Source of the DNA: Schistocephalus solidus
Taxonomy: Eukaryota; Platyhelminthes; Cestoda; Diphyllobothriidea; Diphyllobothriidae
Assembly (NCBI GenBank): GCA_017591395.1
Contig: WEDG01000274.1
Span: 62,001 to 126,000, forward strand
Length of the DNA stretch: 64,000 bases
Direction: 5' to 3'
Each line of letters starts with the position of its first letter. Position 1 is the stretch's first letter. The notes beneath the pieces were generated by a model that was given only the letters and a program-made list of their open reading frames with translations, had not been told where the DNA came from and did not search any database. Both the position numbers and the translations under genes were made by a program. This document shows, piece after piece, positions 49,501 through 61,500 of this stretch.

Positions 49501-52500
49501 GGAGTGGAAGGTGATCAAGAACAATAACACTTCCATAGGGTTGGCTGCGTGTTTTTTTCCACCTGCAAACGCTAAACATGGCGTGTGGGGGAGGGGGTGC
49601 AAACATATTATACGGAAGTTATTGTATCGCTCACCCTTCTTACTGGACACTGCTGGGACAAAAGTCCTTAGTTTTAAAATTAGGACTTATTCTCCCAGTT
49701 TTACATGTATCATTCAGTAGTGATGGCAACCATTTTTCTCGTATTCACGCATGTCAAACCGTTCACCCGCTCGTCTCTTAGCGTTTAAGGATAAGTTTTG
49801 GTTAATTTCCCATTTTGTGCAATGCTGCAGCTCTGATCGAAACCTCTCGAACGCGGTAAGAGACCCAAATCTGATGCAGTTGTGAACGAAGCAACTACAT
49901 CGAAGACCCTGGGAAACTACTTAATGCATGTCAAACCATCAGGCGCCAAATGGAGTCGTTAACCGTTTCTGATGCAGTTACAGGCAGGGAAACTACGTCG
50001 GAGAAACTGGGGGATTACTCCTCACGTGAATGGCCGACCACGCACCGGCGATGAGGAGGAAGGACGCTAACTCTCAGATCGCAGCTTATGCTACGGGGTT
50101 AGGGCAAACCTTCTAGTTTGATAAGGTGGAAATTCTGGCGAGGACTGACAACCGCGGGAGCCGTGAACTGTTTGAGTCAGGGTTCTCTGGCCAGCACTCG
50201 ATTAATGAGCGTGATGACCTATTGACTCCATATACTGTGTTGCAATTTTAGACAAATTGCTAGCCACTCAAGGGGTGCAGGTGACCAGCCATCCCGCTGA
50301 CAAAGAGCCAAATTGCTGAGACAAAATGAAATATCTGTACTGCCTGCACAAACAATAATACCACTGTAAATTTGCGATTGCGGTTGACAGAGGACGATAG
50401 CAGTACTGATAACAGGATCTGTAACGACGAACAAGGCTAGGTACTGAGGTATCGGCGAACTTGATTCTATGGAGCGTTTATGATGGGGTCTAACTCTAGA
50501 CTATCTGCGCTGTCTCCATGTGCATGTTTGTATTTCTGATCCCAGATGGTGGGTTTATTTATGATTAGCGGGATGAAAAACGCATGTTCCCTAAACAATG
50601 TTTCATAATTCAGTTTCTGTCTCTTTCCACACCGTTAGTTAAGATATGTGGAAAAGAAACGAAACTATGATTCGCGGAATAAATAAGAAAGAAACGTGAT
50701 AATGAAAACCGTGCTTGTATCGTCTTGATGTTTCGAGAGCAATCATGTTCATCCTCGGAGTTAAACAGGGTATTTGTGTCGTAACTATAAGGGGTTTACT
50801 TTTTCGGTCGGCACGGCTGGTGGAAAGGGTTTGTGGTCTGTTGTCAGTCTTCATGATAACCGTTGGAGGCCCGCGCTCGGGCTTGGGTGGTCATCGTTCG
50901 CGTCCGCCCCAGAGCCTTATCTGCAGTCACCGATATATATTCCGAAAGGCAGCGAACACGTGAGGCCCAGGTTATCAAATAGAAGATACGGAAAGTCAAT
51001 CTATGAGACCAGTAGTTTATTCGTCCGATGTTTCGACCTATCACGTGAGTCAATCGTCAAGCTTTAAGGTAATTTTACACATTAATCCAAATTTAGTTAC
51101 CTCGACCGAGAAAGACCTTCAGTTAACCATTGAGTTTGATCACGCAAAGCTTGATAAATGGTTGGCAAACCGATATGTCTATTGATCGATTTCACTGTCG
51201 AGTGTCACGCTTCCTGCAGAAGGTTCGAACTCCGGTTGTTCGCCTGGCTCAAGATTCGCATGCACTCGAAGTCAAACCTGTGCCCTGGCGATGACAAGTG
51301 TGCAAGGGTATCGGTAATTTACGAAAACCTTCAGCAGAAACTGAACCTCCGCTATAGGTATTCGTAGTTTTCTATAAACTGTTGTTTTTCAATTACGCAT
51401 CGTATTTGTGGTATACCAGCACGTCGAGAAACGGCAACTGACGGTGATTTTCTTCCTCATTTGTGTACTAGTTCTCCAGGAATATCGACTTCAGATTTTG
51501 CGTGAATTCCCTAATCCTATCTCCGGTTGATGATAACAAACGTGCCGGCAACATACATTATCGACTACCATTGTGATAGTGGTCGAAGGCCAGTGCCTCC
51601 AGTCCTTGCAATACCGCCATAGCTATCAGACTGGACAAGGGCGACCCCATCTGTGTACCTTTGACTTGTTCGTACAGAGCTCCACGGACGTTGAAGAGGT
51701 TTCAGGCACTGTTTGATAAACTGCCTTATCTTGATTTGTTTAGCTTCATTATAGCGCTTTTATAGCCGAGTTTGAATGTTTTTAACTGCGACGTGTTGTG
51801 GGATCGAGGTGAAAAGTAACGTTACGTCGAAAGAAACTATATTCTCGTTTTGTACAAGTTTAATATCTTTCAGCTATTGTGTGAAATATTTCACCTAATG
51901 TATAGCTGTTTCAGAACCCTTAGTTAGAAACTTTAGGCGCTGGAACATCCACATGACTAGGTCAGACGTTGTGGTGAATCCTAGAGATACGATCGGTCGT
52001 AAAGGGAGTTCCTGTTTTGTGGACGTTGGTCACATATATATCTAAACTACCTATAAAGACGATGGAAACCTGAATGGCCAGTTCTGTCTTAGTAGAAGTC
52101 ATCAGCTATCGATACTCAACTCCAGCTTTACAGCATCTGGGATTCGAACCAGGATATTTGGCCATTTATTTGAAAGCTTAACCAATTGAGCCATGAGTTC
52201 GTCCTGTCGGTTGATGTAGGAAATAGTAACTTTGGTAAAGCGCGCCCTCTCTATGCGAATTCCATAGACTGAGGTCGACTGGATTAGCGATGTGGATTAG
52301 GATGTGGACAGAGGCCAGTGGTCCCAGACCCTCTTAATCTGCGTCGAGACAGTTGACGAGACGGTTGATGCCGTTTTCGTTGGAGTACGAGACTCCAAAA
52401 CGTCTCTTACAGTCTATTTGTGGGTCCCGGTGACAAGCTCAGACTCATTTCAATTTCAATCGGTAGATGCAATCGAAAGCTTACGCAAGAGTGAAAGACA

Positions 52501-55500
52501 GGGGAGCCACGGTGCGACAGTCACACTTTCTGCCTTAGTTTATTTCGTCTTGTGACATAAACTCGAAGATTACAGAGTATAACTTAATTTCTTTCCGAAG
52601 CAGTGAATTTTTTTCCATGTTTGTGCTCTACTCGTTTGATTTCAGTGGGAATTAAATTTCAGCTAACGTTCACATGAGAGATATGTAGGGAGATGTGTTT
52701 ATTTTCTCTATTGAAAAAAGTTTTGGTATGGCAAAACCTTCCAAATCGCCCCCAGCAAGCGTCCTCTTACACCATCTTTCCACCGTTCAAGTTTTTCAAA
52801 CCACGTCGATTAGTTCTCGCACCCAACGTGCAACTCTCCTTTGGAATATGTGTCAATCATAACTTCCAAATTTCTCCCACCTAATTTCACTTAGATTTGC
52901 GGGTTTAGAAGTTCTTTGATGTAGTGTTCTTGGTGACTGAGATTCTACTGTTGTGTCTGTAAGTATGCCAATTTCAGTTCAGAGTTTTTTTCCTTTGTAA
53001 GCATGCCTTTTTCTGATATTTCTGTGTTTTACTGGTTGCCGTCATTCGTCAAACAAACAATCAAATCTTTTGTAAAAATAATTCCTTCTTATTTTAATTT
53101 AAGCAAAACTGTAATGATAGCGGCGATCTCACCGGCAGATATTAATTACGAGGAAACATTGTCGACGCTGCGCTACGCCGATCGTGCCAAGCAAATCAAA
53201 ACCAAAGCAGTCATCAATGACAAATCACAGGACCGAGTGATTCGTGAACTCATGGTGAGAAGAGGGTTATGATTATATATAACATGTTTCTTATTCGAAA
53301 GGAGGAGAACGAGAGGCTTAAAAAACAACTAATGGAAATTCTCAAGGTGCCGCCTACAACACTGAAGTCAGAGCTGTCGCCAGAGGGTTAGTTATTTTCA
53401 AGAGCTTCTCTGTGGCTTTCGCAAAATCTCCCGACTTTAAGGGCAAATAAACGTAAAATGGATTTACATTACATTATGAGTGTAGGGATTTTCATCAAAA
53501 GTCCAAGTTTTCTTCTTGCGCCAGAATTTTGTCTGACAAACCAGAAACAGTGTCATGCAAACTCCCAGCAAAAATTCAATGAATTTACCCAAATCAACCT
53601 ATGCTCAGTATGTTACGGTGTAAAGGAACAGTTTACATTTGTCCATTTACTACTGACTACCTTCGGGTTTTCAATACGGTGTGATGCCCGGAAGGACCGC
53701 ATGCGTGTAGTATCCCGAGTGGAGGATATTCGGCATGTCAATAGGTGTCTGTTAGTGGGACGGTATTGAGTGAAAATTAACAGCTGAGGAAACTGAATGT
53801 CGCTGGTGATGCGTTAGAGTGAGAATCCGAGACTCCAGGCGAATGAACTTCTTGTTCCAGTGATCGATTCTTCTTCTTTTTCTACGGAAATGGGCTTAGA
53901 TCTGGTAGATCGGCGTTTTCGAAATCCTGCTGCGTTATGAAGTTCATCTGCGCCTAAACACTGACTACTTAGCTTCCGATGAACAAGTTACATATCACAT
54001 GGTAAATTCTGTGTTGAGAAACTGGACGGAGACCTCTCTTCTTTCCCTCTCACCCCTACACCAAGTCACCTCATGCAAAAAAGATCCATCGAATCAGATC
54101 TAAGTGCGAATAATGAATGTTCGGAGGTCTTCGGTTGAACGCGTTTGACACCCGCGCCACTATGAAAGGGAAATTCCCTCTGCAAAAAGGATAATAAGTG
54201 TGTCGAATGTCTGCAAAACGATCCTTTGGGTTGCCGAAACCCATACACTTAGAATCGGTGGCGGTGATCATGAGCATGTTGCCGTCAATGATTTACTGAG
54301 CTCGGCTTGCCGGGTAGTTACATGGTCCTGACCTCTGCTGTGTTTTGCGAGATTATTTTTCGGCGGAACTTCGATTTAGCAGTGTACGTTTGATCTATAG
54401 GGACAGAAAATATCTCCTGGAGAGGCACTGATGTGCCTGAAACCCATCGGTGTGACCCTGCTTTTGACATCTTCATGCTTTGTGTGTGCGTGCGCGCGTA
54501 TTCTTGTTAACGGTGCCAGAATGTAGACAGGGTATGATAGGTGGAATATACACAGCATGGTCGCGCAGCTCAATGGAAGCATTCGCTTTAGAAACGGGAC
54601 TCATCCGACATTCCGGCAGTTACGTCAAAGCCAGCAAGAGTCTGGCATAAGTTTTAGGGTCCGATTTGCATTTCTTTTCATCGAAACTCGTGCTGTCGAC
54701 CTACTCCTACCCAATAAACGTGACAATACTGCCTGCCCTCTTAGTCGATTTACGTAGATGGTAGGGAGTCTGCAACTTAAAGTCAGGCCATGATTTCCAC
54801 GTGTGGGGTAAGATACCGTGTCACTTCTACCGCAGTACCATGGTTTAATGTAAATGTTCGAACTTTCTGCAGTCATCGTTTCTTACCTCCTGACAAGTTC
54901 AACAGTTTATTATGTAGAAAAATTGATATCTGAGCTTTTTGTCTTTTTATCCTAACGGTGCCGTCCAGAACGCGCCAGCATGCAGGAGGAAATGCGACGT
55001 GAAATTCAGGCTCAACTACAGGCTAATTCGGAACGTCTTGAAACGCAAAATCAGAAGGCATTTCTCGAAAAGGTAATTTTAACTCCTGAGGTATCATTGC
55101 ATGACTTTATGATCCACTGAAGTCCTCTTCTGTAGGAAAACATAACAACACACACTTACAACAACACACCTACCCTCAGGTGCGGAATGCTGTACGTCGC
55201 GCATGGCAGTTTAAGTCAGCGAAGGTCACTGTGAGACGAAACATTTGAAGCCACAGGTTTCAGCTACCGCTTTTTGCGAATTAATTTTAAGTACACAGTA
55301 CTTACAGTGGTTAAAATACTTAATATGACCAACTATGTGCATGAGCAAAGTCACACAGCCGTCATGTTTTCTGGTTACAGAAATTTCTATTTGTCACTTT
55401 TATAAGGAAACATTTTGTGATTGCTCTGCGCTGTCTTTGACAACGGAAAGCTGAAATTACCCGATAGCTGTCTCTTTACCCTGCAAGATACCCGCTCATC

Positions 55501-58500
55501 GATCGGTTATGAGACTCACACGTCCCGTTGGGCCTTAGGGATCACTCTGGAGCCCCGCCAGTTGCCGCATTGCGGATAGTGATTTAGTCAGAATGACATT
55601 ACCGATGAAGGCAAAGGAGACTGAAATGGCCATTGCCAGCTTATAAGCTCTTCCGTCAGCCATACCCGATCAAAGATGGTGTCAAAACCCCATTATTGAA
55701 CCCACGACCTGTTGATCACAAAGTCCAACGCTCTAAGCATTGATCTTCTGGCTAGTTATCTTTGCCGGTTTCGATCGGGAATATTAACAATGGTAGGTAA
55801 TGGCTCACCGATCGGGTTACAGGATTCACTCGTCCCGTTGTGCCTTGGATTTTACTCTCGAGAACCTGTCAGCAGCGGCATAGCTGACGATGGCTTATAA
55901 ACCAGAAATGGCCATTCCGGTCTCCCTTGCCTTCGCGCTTAAGGTCATTCTTGAGGTTTTACTCTGTAACAAGTATAAACAGATAAAGCTGTGTGCCTAA
56001 ACGGTACGTGATCACCCAAATTCATAAACGGAGCCACCAACAGATCTGAACAGAGCACGCTGAAGGGTGCGCTATTTATACGATGCGACGAGATCCACCA
56101 CGTGCCCCACAGCATGCTGGCGTAGGACGGTACTTTGTGCGTGATTTAGTTGGCATTGTTCGTACACTCGCGCAGGATCTACTACACTTTCTCATCCGCC
56201 ACCATCCTGGACCTGGCGCCATGACCGGAGAGCGCACTGGTGTATCATGCGGCTGGAATTGCCTTTAAGGGTGGGCCACCACAGCTGCTAATAATCTTCC
56301 AAGCCGCAACGTTTTCGCTCACCGTGGTAGCCTCAAACGCGTCAGCTTGTTTATCGTCAAAAGAAAAGCGCTGAGACGTTGACCAAGCTCTCTATTCTCA
56401 TTCCCAAGCTCCAGCCTACCGATCCGAGCCAGTCATTTATCTGGTGCTGTGAATGGGCACAGGGGCTGACATAGCTAGTAACCTCGTCTACATACACGAC
56501 CTTGCCCCCAAACACGCTGATCGTAACCATCAGACGCTACTATCGCAGTCGAAACAACCAACCCCAATTTGACCTTCGAGTTGGACAATGTCCACCATGT
56601 ACTCGAAAGTATGTTGGTGCAGGAACGGTGACTCGCGCTGGATTATAGTGAGAGCAGACTTGCGCTGGTAGCTACCTCACTGTCTGTTCTACTCTACCTC
56701 CAGGGTCTGGCGTCAAGGCAGAATCAAGAAGACCGTAGATGCGAGAGCACGCAGGCCCACTGTGGCTCAGCACGAACGCCGAACACTATAACACAGGGAG
56801 GATCTGCGTGGGCGTGCCACAAAAGTCCCATTACTAAGCAGCCATTGCAGTCTGACTCTCAGTCACTTGGCAACCTTCCAGGCCATGGCTTTTAGCGCAC
56901 TGTGATAGCTTTAAGCGCATCAGATTGCTTATAGTTGCTTCAGGGACGTCTTCAGAGTGTCCGTGTAGCGTCATTTTTGACCTCCCTGTCAGCCAGCACC
57001 CATAGGGACGTCTCCGTAGAAAAGTATTTTGGGTCGTCGCTCGTCGGCCATCCTCATCAGGTGGCCGTTGCACTTGCCTCAGCATGGCATGGATGCTGAG
57101 GATTCCGGTCCGCTACAGGACTTCTATATCCGGGATCCTGTCTTGCCATCTCAGCTTTAGTATTCTGCGGAGGCAGCTGAGATGGAAGTGATTCAGCTTC
57201 CTGGCTTGGTTCGAGTAGACAGTCCAGGTCTCCGCTCCGTAAAGGAGTGTCGTCAAGACGATGGCCTTGTACATCTTCAGTTTGGTGTTCAGGTGAATAC
57301 CGTGGCGATTCCACACGGAGGCCTGCAGTCGGCCGAAGGCCTGACTGGCTTTGGAGATCCGTTGGGCAACCTCGTCATTGATTCTCGTGTTGCGTGACAG
57401 CGTGCTTCCTAGATAAGCGATGGTTTCCACATTTTTGAATTGAGCACCGTTGACATTGATTCGGTGAGCATTGTAGTCCGCGCTGGGTGGCGGCTAATGC
57501 ATGACAACCGTTTTGGCTGTACTGATTGTTAATGCAAAATTAGCGCAGCCTGCGGCTAAGTGGTCCATGCTCCTTTGCATGTCCTCCTCTGTCACGGTGT
57601 TAAGGGTGCAGTCGTCCGCGAAGAGCAAGTCATGGACTGTAGTCGTACACACTCGCGTTGAAGTCTGCATACTCCGACTGTTGAGAAGGTGTCCATCAGT
57701 TATGTAGGCGATGTGGATCCCAGGCTGCTCATCACGGTAGGCATCCATCAGCATAACCGAGAACATGAGACTGAACAGGGTGGGGGTCAATATGCAGCCC
57801 TGCTTCACTCCGTTGGTCACTGCGAATGCTTCGGATACCGTCCCAATGTCAGTGAAGCGCTCCGTCATCCCGCCATGAAGCTGACGCACCATGTGCGTGA
57901 ACTGCTCAGGGCAGCCGAATTTTTGCATGAATTTCCACAGTCCGTCGCGATTCACCATGTCAAAGGCTTTCGTCAGATCCACGAAGGTAGTGTATAGGTT
58001 AGTTCAGACCTCCTGGCGCTTCTCTTGTAGCTGGCGGGCGCAAAGATCATATCGGATGTCCCGCGGTGTCGCGGAAGCCACATTGACTTTCCGGAGGTAA
58101 GCTCTGCTGTATGTGACCGTTCAGACAATTCAGAAGGATACGGTCGAAGATCTTCCCGGCGATGTTGAGCAACGAGATGCCTCTGTGAGTATCACAGAGT
58201 TGCCGGTTCCCCTTCCGTTTGTAGAGATGGACGTTGGTCGCGTCTTTGAAATCCTAAGGAACTTGTCCTTGGCGCCACATCTCCTGGAAGAATGTTGTGA
58301 GTTCCGCCATCAGCCGGGGCCCACCGTGCTTGTAAACTTTCAGTGGGATTGCTTTGAATCCTGGTGCTTTACCGCCGGAAATCCGTGTTACAGGCCGGAT
58401 GGTTTCTGGTAGAGAAGGCGGCAGATCCAGGTCATTGTTCGTGTCCACTTGAGGGAGCCGGTCAACGGCAGCATCGGATATGGCTGATGAGGAATCAAGG

Positions 58501-61500
58501 ACACTTCTGAAGTGCTTGGCCCAGGGCTTCAGAATTCGGGATTTTTCCCTTAGAAGTGTTGTGCCGTCAGAGCTGAGCAGCGGTGCGGTTCCCTTGATGT
58601 ATGAGCCGTAGATGGCATTAATGGCTTTAAAGGAGTTTTTTCATTTTATTGCGCTCCACATACCGTTGAGTTCCTCAGCCTTGCGCACCATCCAGGTGTC
58701 CTGTGTCTCCCTCAGCCGTTGCTGTAGAAGGTGGCGGCATCCCAAGAAGGCTGCTTTGGTGGCGTCAGTCCGAAGATCCATGTTTAGTCCATTCTCCCCC
58801 GCGAGTAAGTTGCTGATTTTGGCGTCATTTTCGTCAAACCAGTCCTGGTGTTGACGGCGTGCACGTCTGAGGACTTCGAGGGCCGTGAACTGGATGACAT
58901 TTCGCAGTTGGCACCATCGTGACTCCACGGTAGCATTATCATCTGGAGCATGCAGGTCCTCCAGTTTCTCGGTTATTTGGTTGCTGAAATCAAAACAGTG
59001 AGCAGGCAAATTTAATAAAAGAGTATTTAACTTACATGGCGGCCTCTTACCTTGGGGCCATCTCGGGGTTGCAGTCGGAGCCTCATCTGGGAGATGACGA
59101 GGCGGTAATCCATCCAACCATCGGCATCGCGGATCGCCTTGGTTACCAGCACGTCCTCTCGGTCTCGCTTCCGGACGAGAACATAGTCCAGCAGCTGCCA
59201 GCGCCACGACCGAGGGTGCATCCACGTGACCTTCTCCCGCGTCGGAAGGCAAAAGAAGGCGTTGGTTGCCAGGAGACGGTGTTCCGTGCCAGGCAGCGTG
59301 GTCCGTCCCAACGCGGTCGTTAAAGTCACCAAGGACAATTAAATTGTCCTCTTTCTGCACAGTCAAAAGCAGGGTGTGCAGTTCCTCGTAGAATTTGTCC
59401 TTCGCCGCATCAGATCTCATCATTGGGGAGCGTAGGCGCTGATGATGGTGGCGAACTTGTCTCCTCGAAAAAGCAGGCGGAGGCTCATCAGGCGATCATT
59501 GATACGCTTTGGCAGACAGGGCAGACGTCCCACGATGTCGTTCCGGATGGCAAAGGTAACACCAGCGTCGCGTCGCTCTGCCTTTGGCCGGCCGCTCAAG
59601 AAGAAGGTGTAGCCGGCACCCACCTCCTCCAGCTGACCCTGCTCAGAGAATCGCTGGGAGCAGCAATGTCCACCTTGTAGCGCGCCAGTTCCCGAGCGAC
59701 TAGCGCCGTCCTCCGTTCCGGCCTTTTGCTCGTAGTATAGTCTAAAAGGGAACAAACATTCCAGGCTGCTAGTGTGAGTGGACTCACCCGAGCAGCCTGT
59801 AGGGTATAGCGTGGGGGATTGGGTCGGGGGTATTGTTGTTTGTTTGAGTTTTACGACTGCGTATTTTGCGAGCTGCGGCCGGCTGCAGAAGACGTGATAC
59901 CCAGCATTTGTTTAGGGCACCTTTTCGAGCCCCTTCCTCCGCGAGGAGGCAAGCAGTTTTGTCCATAAATAGGGCTGCTCGGACATCCCAGACGGTTGCC
60001 GCACTCCACTATGGGTCACGGTTTTGTTTTATTGGGAGAGCGACCCGAGTTAGCCTGGGCCGCCTACGAGGTTGCTGTCGCACCAACCGTAGGACTTTTT
60101 GAGAGGGGGGAGGTGGGAAGTTCGGTAATCAGACATACCGGGTGTGGAGGCACACACACCTGGTTTAGCCCGCCGGTCGTGGCGGATGCCCGGTGTGTGG
60201 CCGCTGGGAAGAACCCAACTTCGAGGAGCCACAGGTGAGAGTTCAGTACCAGTTAGAGGCGGCCACAGGAGCATTTACCACCTCTACGAGACAAATGGAG
60301 CGACCAAATGCAATCTGTGTGGTGCTACCCCTACACCCCAACAACCAACCTGCTAACAAAAACACATACGCCAGTTGGTTCTCTTGGGGTCTGACACAAC
60401 AACGTTCAAAAACCCCACAAATCGAGAAAGAAGGAAATACAGAAGTCAGTGAGCAGTTCAACAGAAGACAACCAGCGTCCCAAGAAATTAGCCACAGACA
60501 GCTCGAAGCGGCTGATCGCAGCGGATGGTCTGCAAGAGTTCGGAGTTGACGTTCAGTGACACGCACAGTGTTAGTTCGGTCTCCTTATATAGGAAACTGC
60601 TTACAGATAAATTCAGCAGGCTGGTTTGATGCCAAAATTTGGGTCCGTCGCTTTGAAAAAGCGAATAAAGGCGTTCAGATACGAAGTAAAGGGCTCGCTA
60701 TCTGAAAAGCGACGGATCAATTTGCCATAAATAAGGTTACATCGGAATTCCGTGTGTCAGTGATCCACCGCTATGATCTCATCTGTCGAATAGCGCTAGT
60801 GTAAGGGACACAAACCGAAGGAAACAGGTTTTCGACATGCATTGGCCAGCTACTTGGAAGCCCAGCGGTAATTGCCCCAAATTCCATAAACAATGAGCTG
60901 AACTCGGACGTGCCACTGGGGAACGAGGAGAGTGAGAAAATTAATGGGCCGACAACGCGCAACCTTCTTTCACTGTGACCGATTTGACGCGTCTGCAACC
61001 ACCGCGGCCTTTTCAAGGTCACCAACTGATGGGTTTCCAGGTCCTCCAAATAAATGCCTCAAGCTGCAAGTGATCCTTCATTTCAAACCTTACTTTCCTT
61101 TTAGCCAACCTCTTAAAGCCTACTTCTTTTGAAATTTGTCTAACACGTGTATGGTCAGTTTAGACGCGTTAGCCATCTCCAATCATATTGGCGCAGTATC
61201 TGACATGCCTAGTGACTTCGACTGCGCGTGCCACATATATTATGTAGCCCCCCAAATACACATATCTGGAATTCACTCTAAGAAGGGTGGTAGGCTGTCT
61301 GAATGTTACCGCATACGGTAAGTAGGGGCTTCCGGATTCAGTGCGACTTGGCTCTTCAGCTTTACTTAAATGCTTCAATGGTGAGGACATAAACATTTAT
61401 CGGCCATTTGATGACATTAATACGATCTAGAGGGAAAAGGTGCGATCGCTGCAATAATAAGTTTGTTGGCCAGACGTTTCGGCTTCTCACTTGAACTAAT

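Larger units (their letters stand above)
56940..60560 (-). mobile_element. LINE-E (RTE-like), decayed, antisense in kinesin intron
   Basis: Minus-strand element in the 7179-nt intron between the last two exons. Order: GC-rich 5' region (59790-60560), endonuclease (58641-59787), RT (57113-58450), C-terminal block to 56940, then R. The C2H2 fingers that usually follow in this family are missing here but related fingers lie at 2008-2771. Confidence 0.75.

Noticed and set aside
56083..56268. A 61-codon plus-strand gene
   Set aside because: No recognisable domain; it lies next to the R-repeat block, which can give chance frames of this size.
57689..58412. Plus-strand frames opposite LINE-E RT
   Set aside because: They are shadows of the minus-strand RT, which has motifs A, B and C.
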